This document shows positions 12,389-20,796 of a DNA stretch of 64,000 nt, one piece after another. A program made the translations under genes and the position numbers. Each line of letters begins with the position of its first letter. Position 1 is the stretch's first letter. The notes beneath the pieces were generated by a model. It saw only the letters and a list, made by a program, of their open reading frames with translations, was not told where the DNA came from and ran no database searches. This stretch comes from Bog-473 sp963742035 (GTDB taxonomy: Bacteria > Actinomycetota > Acidimicrobiia > Acidimicrobiales > RAAP-2), in contig CAVUKH010000004.1 in assembly GCA_963742035.1 (NCBI GenBank), positions 1-64,000 of the forward strand, in the 5' to 3' direction.

Positions 12389-13601
12389 ATGCCACTGGTC
12401 GTCCAGAAGTTCGGGGGCACCTCGGTCGGCGACGCCGATCGGATCCGCGCCGTGGCCGACCACATCGCCCGGACCCGCCGGCAGGGCACCGAGGTGGTGG
12501 CCGTGGTCAGCGCCATGGGCAAGACCACCGACGACCTCATCCACCTGGCCAACTCGGTGAGCGCCACCCAGCCGCCCCGCGAGTACGACATGCTCGTCAG
12601 CACCGGGGAGCGCATCTCCATGTCGCTGCTGGTCATGGCCCTGGCCGACCTCGGCGTGGACGCCGCGTCCTTCACCGGGAGCCAGGTGGGGATCATCACC
12701 GACGACGACCACACCCGGGCCAAGATCCGGGAGGTCAAGGGCGACCGCCTGCGTGAGGCGCTGGCCGCCGGGAAGGTGCCGGTCGTGGCCGGATTCCAGG
12801 GGGTCTCGGCCGCCCGCGAGATCACCACGCTCGGCCGCGGCGGGTCCGACGCCACCGCCGTGGCGCTGGCCGCCGTCCTGGACGCGGACGCCTGCGAGAT
12901 CTACACCGACGTCACCGGCGTGTTCACGGCCGACCCCCGGATCGTGCCCGAGGCGCACCGGATCAACCGGATCTCCTTCGAGGAGATGCTCGAGATGGCG
13001 GCCACCGGCGGGCGGGTCCTGATGCTGCGCGCCGTCGAATTCGCCCGGAACCACAATGTCCCGCTGCACGTGCGGAGCAGCTTCACCTGGGAGCCTGGCA
13101 CCTGGGTGGTGGAGGAGGATGCAGACATGGAAGAAGCCGTCGTCACCGCAGTGACCCACGACACCTCGGAGGCCAAGGTCACCGTCAGCGGGGTCCCGGA
13201 CCGCCCCGGCGTGGCGGCCCGGCTCTTCCGGGCCCTGGCCGACAAGTCGATCAACGTCGACATGATCGTGCAGAACACGTCCGCCCACGGGACGACCGAC
13301 ATCTCGTTCACCGTCCCGACGGCCGACCTGCCGGTCGCGGTGGAGACCTCCCAGGCACATCGCCGACGAGCTGGGCGCGTCCGGGGTGGCGGCCGATGCC
13401 GACGTGGCCCGGGTCTCGCTGGTCGGCGTGGGCATGAAGTCGCACCCCGGCATCGCCGCCACCATGTTCGAGACACTGGCCAACGAGGAGATCAACATCG
13501 ACATGATCTCGACGTCGACCATCCGGACCTCGTGCATCGTGTCCGAGGACGACGTCGAGCGGGCCGTCCGCTCCCTGCATGCGGCCTTTGCCCTGGGCTG
13601 A
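12389..13601 (+). CDS. lysC: Aspartate kinase, with a frame change
   Basis: The enzyme phosphorylates aspartate, the first step to lysine, threonine, methionine and diaminopimelate. The N-terminal kinase domain starts MPLVVQKFGGTSVGDADRIR. It also has VVSAMGKTTDDL, VSTGERISM and TTLGRGGSDATAVALAA. Two C-terminal ACT domains follow: VTVSGVPDRPGVAARLF, then VSLVGVGMKSHPGIAATMF and INIDMISTSTIRTSCIV. One base change near 13350 shifts the frame between the ACT domains, just before HIADELGASGV. About 404 residues is typical of a single-chain, ACT-regulated actinobacterial aspartokinase. Feedback control by lysine and threonine is expected from the ACT domains. Confidence 0.93.
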
Positions 13602-14169
13602 TGGCGACCAAAGGCGCAAGGCCGGCCGCACACTGTGGCTGTTGCGCCACGCCAAGACGGTGACCGACCCGCCCCCCGGCGGCGCTGACTTCGACCGCGT
13701 CCTCGCCCCGCGGGGCCGGCGCGACGCCACCGCCCTCGGGCGGCTGTTCGCCGGCGCCGGCGAAGGGCTCGGGCCCGCCCTGCAGGGCGTCCCGCGGCCA
13801 CAGATCGCGCTGGTCTCGCCGGCCGCCCGCACGGCGGCCACGGCCGAGCTGGTCCTGGCCGATATGGCCGATCCCCCCGAGTGCCGCCTGGACGAGGCGC
13901 TCTACGGGGCCGAACCCGAGGAGGTGCTCGCCTTCGTCCGGGCGCTGCCCGACGACGCCGACGCCGCCATGGTCGTGGGCCACAACCCGACGGCGCACGC
14001 CCTCTCGCAGGGCCTGCTGTCGGCCCGCGACAAGAAGGGCCGGTCCAGCGCGGTGCGGCACGGCTTCCCCACCTGCGCGCTCGGCGTCTACGCGTTCGAC
14101 GTCGACCACTGGGCTGACGTGGCGGCGCGGGCGGCCAAGCTGGTCGCCATCATGGGCCCGCCCTACTGA
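13579..14169 (+). CDS. Histidine phosphatase superfamily protein (SixA-like)
   Basis: The domain opens with RTLWLLRHAKTVTDPP, whose RHAK motif carries the phosphorylated histidine. It continues with VSPAARTAATAEL (second active-site Arg) and AMVVGHNPTAHALSQ (second His). This fits the short SixA-type phosphohistidine phosphatases. The longest frame starts at the ATG at 13579 inside lysC. Another possibility is the ATG at 13601, which overlaps the lysC stop (TGATG), with a one-base error near 13620 returning to this frame. That would give a start of the MATKGA type. It probably shares the lysC transcript. Substrate is not predictable. Confidence 0.8.
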   Translation: MRPLPWADGDQRRKAGRTLWLLRHAKTVTDPPPGGADFDRVLAPRGRRDATALGRLFAGAGEGLGPALQGVPRPQIALVSPAARTAATAELVLADMADPPECRLDEALYGAEPEEVLAFVRALPDDADAAMVVGHNPTAHALSQGLLSARDKKGRSSAVRHGFPTCALGVYAFDVDHWADVAARAAKLVAIMGPPY

Positions 14170-14172
14170 GAC

Positions 14173-14676
14173 CTATCGCGCGCGGGCGACGTCCTGTTCG
14201 GCAACGGCGCGCATCCGCTCGAGGGTCTGCTCCATGCCGGCGCGCATGTCCGTACGCCGATCCTTGCGGCCGAACAGCGTGCCGATGACGAACCAGCCGA
14301 CGGCAGTGAGCGGCCGGGTGACCGTATAGGACTCCGTGACCGTCGTCCCTGTGCCGGCGGGGTCGGGCTCGAAGCGATAGCTCCATTCCACCGTGCCGGC
14401 GAACTTCTCCGTCCGGGCGAAGGTGAAGGCGCGCCCGGGTTCGATCTCGGTGATCACCGGCTTGTTGGTCCACGAGGGGCGCTTGGGCACCTTGTTACGC
14501 GCCCGGAAGCGGGCGCCGACCGCAGGTCCGTCGGCCCCGTCGACCCAGTGGCACTCCAGGATCTCGGGGCTGAACTCGGGCATCCGGGTGACGTCAGCCA
14601 CCAGCTCGTAGAGCTGTTCGGGCGGTGCGGCGATGTACAGGGTCACAGCGTCGTGATGGATGTCTTGCGTGGTCAT
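14173..14676 (-). CDS. SRPBCC-family (polyketide cyclase/dehydrase-like) protein
   Basis: The 167-residue protein shows the START/Bet v1-like SRPBCC pattern: AAPPEQLYELVADVTRMPEF at the N-terminus, then WVDGADGPAVGARFRARNK, and a long C-terminal helix (DMRAGMEQTLERMRAVAEQ). Members bind hydrophobic ligands in a deep pocket. Some act as cyclases or lipid carriers, and the substrate cannot be inferred here. It is the last gene of a three-gene minus-strand cluster with a TetR regulator and a metallo-beta-lactamase-fold protein. It converges on the SixA-like gene with only 3 nt between them. Confidence 0.75.
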   Translation of the reverse strand: MTTQDIHHDAVTLYIAAPPEQLYELVADVTRMPEFSPEILECHWVDGADGPAVGARFRARNKVPKRPSWTNKPVITEIEPGRAFTFARTEKFAGTVEWSYRFEPDPAGTGTTVTESYTVTRPLTAVGWFVIGTLFGRKDRRTDMRAGMEQTLERMRAVAEQDVARAR

Positions 14677-14730
14677 GCTTCGCTCCTCCGGTCTGGTTGC
14701 TCGCTTCTGCGTGGTCGGTGGCGGATGGGA

Positions 14731-15455
14731 TCAGGCGGCCGCGTCGGCGATCCGGCGGTCGTAGTCGTCGGCCAGGGCGCGCAGGGCACCGGCCCCGTCG
14801 CCGCTGAAGGACGACCCGTGCATGACGGCCAGGGTCGACGGCGCCAGGTCGGCCAGCGAGCGGACGGTGGGCCCCGACGCCGGCGTGAGGCTGCTGGCGC
14901 GAAGAGGTCCTCGGCCGCGACGGCGCCCGGCAGCACGTCGTCGGTGGTGAGGGCCGGCGGGTCGCCGAGCTGCGTGAGGAGGTCGCCGCACAGCAGGGTG
15001 CCCGTCGATTCCTCGAAAAGCACCCGGGCCTCCCATCCGTGCGGGACATGGGGGGTGTCGATGTGGCGGACGCGGTGCGCCCCCAGCTCCAGCAACTGCC
15101 CATCGGCGAGGGGGACGGGTGGGCGGTCGGCGAGGTCGTTGAGCGAGACCATGCAGCCCGTCACCCCATGGGCGACCTGCGCACCCGGGGCGGCGGCCAG
15201 GAAGAGGTTCATGGCACCGCACTCGTCCGCCTCCAGGTGCCCGAAAGCGATCCACCGCAGGCTGTCGAGGCTCGTGACGTGGGCCACCGCGTCCGAGACG
15301 AGCGGGAACATGGCCCGGGGCCCGGTGTGGAACAGCAACGGCTCGTCGTCGTCGATCAGGAACTGGTTGAAGGTGAACCCGGTCGGCCCGATGTCGGGCA
15401 CGAATGTCGACAGGCGGAAGATCCGTTCTGCGACCTCGTCGATACGTGTCTCCAT
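14731..15455 (-). CDS. Metallo-beta-lactamase-fold protein of the flavodiiron/ODP type, with a frame change
   Basis: The start METRIDEVAERIFRLSTFVP leads into PTGFTFNQFLIDDDEPLLFHT and then WIAFGHLEADECGAMNLFL. The H-x-E-x-D spacing is that of the di-iron ODP branch (flavodiiron proteins) rather than the classical HxHxDH. Later ligands are likely in GTLLCGDLLTQLGD and VMHGSSFSGDGAGAL. One base is missing near 14899, between EDLFA and SSLTPASGPTV. No flavodoxin domain follows, so it is a stand-alone ODP protein. It starts 2 nt after the TetR gene stop, so the two are coupled. Oxygen or NO detoxification is possible but unproven. Confidence 0.75.
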
Positions 15456-15457
15456 GG

Positions 15458-16102
15458 TCAGTTGCCTTTCTTTGTAGTGGGCGACTTCGTGGAATCCACC
15501 GCGGCGAAGAACATGTCGACCGCACGGTCGAAGAGCCGTATCCAGCGATCGCCTCCGGGCTCATTGGACAGCTGCTGGTTGGACAGGCCGCTGATCACCG
15601 CGGTCCACAGGTCCATGGCCTGCGCAGCATCGGATGTGCCCAGCTCCGCGATCAGAGACTCCACCCGCGCACTCATGGCGACTGCAGGCGCGTAGGAGTC
15701 GGGCGCAGGCTCGAAACCGGGGATGGTGCGCTGGAACAGCAGCTGGTTGCGGACGGGATCACTCGTGGTGAACAGCAGCAGGGCGCGGGCGCTCTCCCGC
15801 AGCGCCTCCCGGCCCTGCCGCCCCTCGATCTCACCCTCGACGACGGCGAGCGCGTCGACCATGCCCTGGCCGAACATGGCGTCGTAGATCGCCAGCTTGG
15901 AGTCGAAGTACTGATACAGGGACGGCGCGCGCATGCCGACCGCAGCGGCCAGGTCGCGCATCGACAGGGCGGCCAGCCCCTCTGCCCGGGCGAGCGACCA
16001 GGCAGCCTGCAGGATCTCCGCGCGGGTCGCCGCACGGCGGACGGCCCGTCGATCCTTCCCGGCGTCGGGCACAGCCTGCCCGGCGGCTTGTTCCCCTAAC
16101 AT
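15458..16102 (-). CDS. TetR/AcrR-family transcriptional regulator
   Basis: The 214-residue protein has a typical TetR N-terminal DNA-binding domain (RAEILQAAWSLARAEGLAAL, then MRDLAAAVGMRAPSLYQYF and DSKLAIYDAMF, about residues 27-75). A helical ligand-binding domain follows. The annotated ATG lies inside a perfect inverted repeat (16095-16109), so either the mRNA is leaderless or the real start is further in. The regulator probably controls itself and the ODP and SRPBCC genes behind it. The ligand is unknown. Confidence 0.88.
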   Translation of the reverse strand: MLGEQAAGQAVPDAGKDRRAVRRAATRAEILQAAWSLARAEGLAALSMRDLAAAVGMRAPSLYQYFDSKLAIYDAMFGQGMVDALAVVEGEIEGRQGREALRESARALLLFTTSDPVRNQLLFQRTIPGFEPAPDSYAPAVAMSARVESLIAELGTSDAAQAMDLWTAVISGLSNQQLSNEPGGDRWIRLFDRAVDMFFAAVDSTKSPTTKKGN

Positions 16103-16109
16103 TGTTAGG
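16095..16109. promoter_or_regulatory. Perfect inverted repeat over the TetR start codon
   Basis: CCTAACATTGTTAGG has 7-bp arms (CCTAACA and TGTTAGG) around one central base. It covers the start codon of the TetR gene (16100-16102). Size and position suit an autoregulatory TetR operator. An AT-rich patch follows immediately upstream. Sequence is seen directly; the binding protein is inferred. Confidence 0.65.
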
Positions 16110-16266
16110 ATTATCTCACGTCGTTCGGAAAAGTCAAGGCTCCCGGTGCGCGCACCATCCCTCCGGTCGAGATGCGGATTCGGGGCGCGCCGCCGTGCGA
16201 GGAGCTGACGCCGGACGCGTGGCCCGGAGAATGGATGCGCAGTGCGGGCAAGTGCCGCCGGCGGGT

Positions 16267-17452
16267 CTAGCCCATCAAGCGGAGGATGGCGGCGTCACCC
16301 TGGCCGCCACCACCGCACAGCGCCACCGCCGCCGTGGAGGCACCGCGGCGACGCAGCTCGAGCAGCGCCGTCAGCGCCAGCCGGGTCCCGGACATGCCGA
16401 CCGGGTGACCCAGCGCGATGGCGCCCCCGTTCACGTTGATCTTCTCCTCGTCGATGCCCAGGTCGTCGGCCGAGGCGAGCCCGACGGCAGCGAAGGCCTC
16501 GTTGATCTCGAAGAGGTCGATGGCACCGAGGTCGACACCGGCACTTGCCGGCGGCCTTGACGATCGCCCGCGAGGGCTGGGTCAACAGGGAGTTGTCTGG
16601 CCCGGCCACCATGCCGTAACCGACCAGCTGGCCGAGCGGGGCAATCCCGAGTTCCTTGGCCTTGGCTGCCGACATGACGACGACTGCAGCCCCGCCGTCG
16701 GAGATTTGCGACGCGTTACCGGCGGTGATGGTGCCGTCCTTGGTGAAGGCGGGCTTCAACGCTCCCAACGACTCGGCCGTGGTCCCGGGGCGCACACCTT
16801 CGTCGGTGTCGACCAACAACGGGTCGCCCTTGCGCTGGGGAACCTGGACCGGGACGATCTCCTCGGCCAGACGACCCTCCTTGGCCGCGGCCGCAGCCTT
16901 CTCGTGGCTGGCCGCCGCGAAGGCGTCCTGCCGGTCGCGCGTGATGCCGACCTTGTCGTTGTGCTGCTCGGTGGACAGCCCCATGGCAATGTGGTCGAAG
17001 GAGTCGGTGAGGCCGTCGAACATCATGGAGTCGACCAAGGTGGCATCCCCGATGCGGAAGCCGGCACGGGCTCCCGGCAGGAGGTGCGGCGCCTGCGTCA
17101 TCGACTCCATGCCGCCGGCCACGACGATTTCGGCGTCCCCGGCCCGGATCATCTGGTCGGCCAGGTAGATGGTGTTGAGGCCGGAGAGGCAGACCTTGTT
17201 GATGGTGTTGGCCGGGACGCTCATGGGGATGCCGCCCTTGACCGCGGCCTGGCGCGCCGTGATCTGGCCCTGGCCGGCCAAAATGACCTGGCCCATGAGC
17301 ACGTAGTCGACCTGGTCGGGAGAAACACCCGCCCGGGTCAGGGCCTCCGCGATGGCGAATCCCCCCAGATCCATGGCCGTGAACCCCGCCAATGCACCCG
17401 AGAGCTTTCCGATGGGCGTACGAGCCCCTGCGACGATGACGGCCTCGGCCAT
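16267..17452 (-). CDS. atoB: Acetyl-CoA acetyltransferase (thiolase), with a frame change
   Basis: The enzyme condenses two acetyl-CoA to acetoacetyl-CoA. It starts MAEAVIVAGARTPIGKLSGA and carries the catalytic-cysteine motif NKVCLSGLNTIYLA. Further family blocks are AGGMESMTQAPHLLPG and NASQISDGGAAVVVMSA. An extra base near 16548 shifts the frame after RAIVKAAGK. The C-terminal part then reads DLFEINEAFAAVGLAS-type sequence, ALGHPVGMSGTR and CGGGGQGDA, ending at TAG 16267. Length is about 395 residues. GGAGGT precedes the ATG at a good distance. It is divergent from ccr, with 76 nt between the starts. Confidence 0.93.
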
Positions 17453-17479
17453 TCCTGCACCTCCGGTTCCCGCCGGTCT

Positions 17480-17497
17480 GGTTACCAGTCGGAAACC
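17480..17497. promoter_or_regulatory. Operator-like site in the atoB-ccr divergent promoter
   Basis: GGTTACCAGTCGGAAACC matches the hbd site at 10082-10099 in 15 of 18 positions, although its own symmetry is weaker. It sits between the two start codons, 27 nt from the atoB ATG and 31 nt from the ccr ATG, where it could control both genes. The shared sequence is seen directly; co-regulation is inferred. Confidence 0.55.
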
Positions 17498-17528
17498 CCA
17501 TCTTATTGGGCCACTATCGTCAGGTCAC

Positions 17529-18869
17529 ATGAGCGAGATCCTGACTGCTGCCCTGGCCGGCGCGCCTGCCGACGAGCTTGCCGCGCTCCCCCTGCCCGAC
17601 ACCTACCGGGCCGCCCTGGTCAAGCGGGGCGAAACCGGCATGTTCGACGGCATGGAGTCCTCGGACAAGGATCCCCGCCGGTCTCTCCACGTCGAGGAGG
17701 TGCCCCTCCCCGAGTTGGCCCCCGACGAGGCGTACGTGGCCGTCATGGCATCGTCGATCAACTTCAACACGGTCTGGACCTCCATCTTCGAGCCGCTGCC
17801 CACCTTCGGCTTCCTCGACCGCCTGGCCAAGGAGGGCCCCTGGGCCGCTCGCCACGCCCTCGACTACCACGTGGTCGGCTCGGACGCCGCCGGCGTGGTC
17901 CTCCGCACGGGCTCCATGGTGCGCAACTGGAAGGTGGGCGACAAGGTCACCGTGCACTGCAACTACGTCGACGATCAGGACCCCTCGGCACACGACGACT
18001 CCATGCTGGGCTCGAACCAGCGCATCTGGGGCTTCGAGTCCAACTTCGGCGGGCTGGCCGACATCACGGTCGTCAAGGCCAATCAGCTCATGCCTAAGGC
18101 GGCCCACCTCAGCTGGGAGGAGGCCGCGATCAACGCGCTGTGCAACTCCACCGCCTACCGCATGCTCGTCTCACCCAACGGAGCTCGCATGACTCAGGAC
18201 GACAAGGTGCTCGTCTGGGGGGCCAGCGGCGGGCTCGGCAGCTACGCCGTCCAGCACGTGCTCAACGGAGGCGGCACGCCGATCGGTGTCGTGTCGTCGC
18301 CGGAGAAAGTGAAGCTCCTCAACGACCTCGGGGTCGAGGCGGTGATCGACCGCAAGGCGGCCAACTATCGGTTCTGGTCGGACGAGCACACGCAGGACGA
18401 GTCGGAATGGCGCCGGTTCGGCAAGGACATCCGCGGCCTGGTGGGCGCCGAGCCGGAGATCGTCTTCGAGCACCCGGGGCGCCAGACGATGGGGGCCTCG
18501 GTCTTCGCCTGCAAGCGGGCGGGGACGATCGTCACGTGCGCCGCCACCTCGGGCTACATGATCGAGTACGACAACCGCCACCTCTGGATGAAGCTCAAGA
18601 CCATCAAGGGCTCCCACTTCGCCAACTACCGCGAGGCTTGGGACGCCAATCAGCTGATCTGTGAGGGGAAGGTGCTGCCGCCGCTCTCCGCCGTGTACCC
18701 GTTGGAGCAAGTGGGCGAGGCGGCCTACCAGGTGCACCACAACCTGCACGAAGGCAAGATCGGCGTGTTGTGCGTGGCGCCCGAGGAAGGCCTCGGCATC
18801 GACGATCCCGCCTTTCGGGCCAAGGTCGGCGAGGACCGCATCACGTTGTTCCGGAGACACGGGGCATGA
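17529..18869 (+). CDS. ccr: Crotonyl-CoA carboxylase/reductase
   Basis: Ccr reductively carboxylates crotonyl-CoA to ethylmalonyl-CoA with NADPH and CO2, the defining reaction of the ethylmalonyl-CoA pathway. The 446-residue product starts MSEILTAALAGAPADELAAL. It shows SSINFNTVWTSIFEP (the CO2-pocket Asn region), IWGFESNFGG (Phe-Glu pair), VWGASGGLGSYAVQ (nucleotide binding), FEHPGRQTMGASV and KGSHFANYREAW (catalytic His region). These are the marks of Ccr rather than a general quinone-type reductase. The ATG at 17529 is chosen because upstream codons run into the promoter. The gene is intact and its stop overlaps the next start as ATGA. Confidence 0.95.
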   Translation: MSEILTAALAGAPADELAALPLPDTYRAALVKRGETGMFDGMESSDKDPRRSLHVEEVPLPELAPDEAYVAVMASSINFNTVWTSIFEPLPTFGFLDRLAKEGPWAARHALDYHVVGSDAAGVVLRTGSMVRNWKVGDKVTVHCNYVDDQDPSAHDDSMLGSNQRIWGFESNFGGLADITVVKANQLMPKAAHLSWEEAAINALCNSTAYRMLVSPNGARMTQDDKVLVWGASGGLGSYAVQHVLNGGGTPIGVVSSPEKVKLLNDLGVEAVIDRKAANYRFWSDEHTQDESEWRRFGKDIRGLVGAEPEIVFEHPGRQTMGASVFACKRAGTIVTCAATSGYMIEYDNRHLWMKLKTIKGSHFANYREAWDANQLICEGKVLPPLSAVYPLEQVGEAAYQVHHNLHEGKIGVLCVAPEEGLGIDDPAFRAKVGEDRITLFRRHGA

Positions 18870-19276
18870 GCGACTCCCTGCTGACCGAAATCGACCACGT
18901 GGCGATCGCTGTGAACGACCTCGACGCCGCCATCGCCTGGTACGCCGACGTCTTCGGCGCCACGGTCGAGCACCGCGAGCTCGTCGAGTCCGACGGGGTC
19001 GAAGAGGCGCTCCTGAAGGTGGCCCAGTCCTACGTGCAGTTGCTCACCCCGGTCAACGACACCTCTCCGGTCGCCAAGTACCTGGCCAACAAGGGCGAGG
19101 GGCTGCACCACGTCGGCTACCGGGTCGACGACTGCGCGGTGGCGCTGCAGGCGATCAAGGACGCCGGCGGCCGCGTCATCGACGAAGCGCCGCGCCCGGG
19201 CTCACGGGGGACGACGGTGGCGTTCGTGCATCCCAAGACCTCGTTCGGGACGTTGATCGAGCTCGTGCAGGAGTAG
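18866..19276 (+). CDS. epi: Ethylmalonyl-CoA/methylmalonyl-CoA epimerase
   Basis: This 136-residue glyoxalase-fold protein inverts the C2 stereocentre of methylmalonyl-CoA and ethylmalonyl-CoA. It starts MSDSLLTEIDHVAIAVNDLD, with a metal-binding His in IDHVAIAV. It continues with YVQLLTPVNDTSPVAKYL and GLHHVGYRVDD (second metal His) and ends VHPKTSFGTLIELVQE with the metal Glu. The ATGA overlap with ccr indicates translational coupling. Being next to ccr, it probably serves both the ethylmalonyl-CoA and the methylmalonyl-CoA steps. Confidence 0.92.
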   Translation: MSDSLLTEIDHVAIAVNDLDAAIAWYADVFGATVEHRELVESDGVEEALLKVAQSYVQLLTPVNDTSPVAKYLANKGEGLHHVGYRVDDCAVALQAIKDAGGRVIDEAPRPGSRGTTVAFVHPKTSFGTLIELVQE

Positions 19277-19375
19277 GCGGGAGGAGATCGTCGGCTCCCC
19301 TGCCGCGGGATTCCCCCATGCGGTTCCACGTAATGTCGGCGCTCGGGAGTGGCGAGTGAGTGAGGAACGGCTGCC

Positions 19376-20731
19376 GTGAAGCTGAGCCGACGACAGTTCC
19401 TGGGCGGAGGGTTTGCCGGTGCGGCCACGCTGCTGGGCGGTGTGGCCGACCTTTCGTCACCACCGCCCTCCGTCGGGGCCTCCTCCGCTCCTCGCAGGGC
19501 CATCAGACCGGCCGGCTCGCTGCCGTACCCGACCCGGGCGGTGGGCGCGGACCAGGTTCCCGAAATCGACCACTTCGTCGTCCTCATGATGGAGAACCAC
19601 TCCTTCGACAACATTTTGGGGCTCATCGGCCGCGGTGACGGGTTCACCCTCGGCGCCAACGGCCACCCAACTGCGAAGAACCCCGACGGCCACGGCAACG
19701 AGGTCCACGCCTTCCACATGCCGACCGAGTGCCAGACCGACGGCATCGGTAACGACTGGAAGGTCGCCCACGAAGCCTATGACGGGGGCACGTGCCAAGG
19801 ATTCGTGACCAGCACCACGGCGGAGGCCATGGGCTACTTCACCAAGGACGACCTCCCGTTCAGCTGTGCCATGGCCGGCACGTTTCCGATCGCCGACCGC
19901 TACTTCTGCTCGGCGATGGCGCAGACCGACCCGAATCGCCGCTACCTCATTGCGGGAACGTCGCTCGGACTCATAGACGATTCGTTCCCGTTGGAACTGC
20001 CCCCCGGTGGCGTGATCTACGAGCAGTTCAACAAGCACGGCATCACCTGGAAGGACTACTACTCGACGGTGCCGACGCTCGGAGTCTTCCTGCCACTGCT
20101 GGGCGATCCGGCGCTGAAGGCTGGCTTGGCCCACATCGACCAGTTCTATGCCGACGCCGCCGCCGGGACGCTGCCCCAATTCAGCCTGGTCGAGCCCGAC
20201 TACGAGAAGTCGTCGGAGGAGAACCCGCAGGACGTCCAATTCGGCGATCAGTTCGTGAGCCAGGTCGTCAACGCCCTGATGTCGAGCCCCAACTGGCCCA
20301 AGACGATGCTCATCTGGACCTACGACGAACACGGCGGTTACTACGACCACGTGCCGCCCCCATCGGCAGTGCCGCCCGACGACGTGGCGCCGGTGTTGGC
20401 GGCCGGCGATCCGCCCGGAGCCTTCGACCGGTACGGCTTCCGGGTGCCTTGCGCCGTCGTCAGCCCCTACGCCAAGAAGAACCACGTGTCGCACACGATC
20501 TACGACCACACGTCGATACTCAAGACCGTGGAACAGAAGTGGAACCTCCCTGCGCTCACCCGCCGGGACGCCAATGCCAACAGCCTGTTCGACATGGTGG
20601 ACCTCACGGCGAAGCCCGCCTTCCTGAAGCCTCCCCGGCTCCCCGCGGCCGCGAACCCGGCGCTCAAGGCCGGGTGCCTCACGACGGGGGCCGGCGTCAT
20701 CCCCCCGCCCTCGGCGGTCACCAAGGTCTGA
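19376..20731 (+). CDS. Tat-exported phosphoesterase (phospholipase C/acid phosphatase family)
   Basis: The N-terminus MKLSRRQFLGGGFAGAATLL is a twin-arginine signal (SRRQFLGG), so the enzyme is exported folded. The catalytic domain starts EIDHFVVLMMENHSFDNILG, whose ENHSFDN block is the hallmark of the bacterial phosphoesterase/phospholipase C family. FSLVEPDYE and WTYDEHGGYYDHVPPP carry further metal and active-site residues. VVSPYAKKNHVSHTIYDHTS closes the core. At 451 residues it is shorter than classic PlcC enzymes because it lacks their C-terminal repeats. A GTG start is supported by GAGGAA upstream. Phospholipid or another phosphodiester substrate is possible. Confidence 0.88.
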   Translation: MKLSRRQFLGGGFAGAATLLGGVADLSSPPPSVGASSAPRRAIRPAGSLPYPTRAVGADQVPEIDHFVVLMMENHSFDNILGLIGRGDGFTLGANGHPTAKNPDGHGNEVHAFHMPTECQTDGIGNDWKVAHEAYDGGTCQGFVTSTTAEAMGYFTKDDLPFSCAMAGTFPIADRYFCSAMAQTDPNRRYLIAGTSLGLIDDSFPLELPPGGVIYEQFNKHGITWKDYYSTVPTLGVFLPLLGDPALKAGLAHIDQFYADAAAGTLPQFSLVEPDYEKSSEENPQDVQFGDQFVSQVVNALMSSPNWPKTMLIWTYDEHGGYYDHVPPPSAVPPDDVAPVLAAGDPPGAFDRYGFRVPCAVVSPYAKKNHVSHTIYDHTSILKTVEQKWNLPALTRRDANANSLFDMVDLTAKPAFLKPPRLPAAANPALKAGCLTTGAGVIPPPSAVTKV

Positions 20732-20755
20732 CATCGGCTGCGTCGTCCTCCCGGC

Positions 20756-20788
20756 GCCGGGTCGGGCATTCATGTCCGCGGACCCGGC
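20756..20788. terminator. Stem-loop between convergent genes
   Basis: GCCGGGTC (20756-20763) pairs with GACCCGGC (20781-20788), an 8-bp stem with a 17-nt loop. It lies in the 65-nt gap between the phosphoesterase stop and the sulfatase stop, so it could end transcription in both directions. No clear T-tract is present. Confidence 0.4.
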
Positions 20789-20796
20789 AAAGAGGC

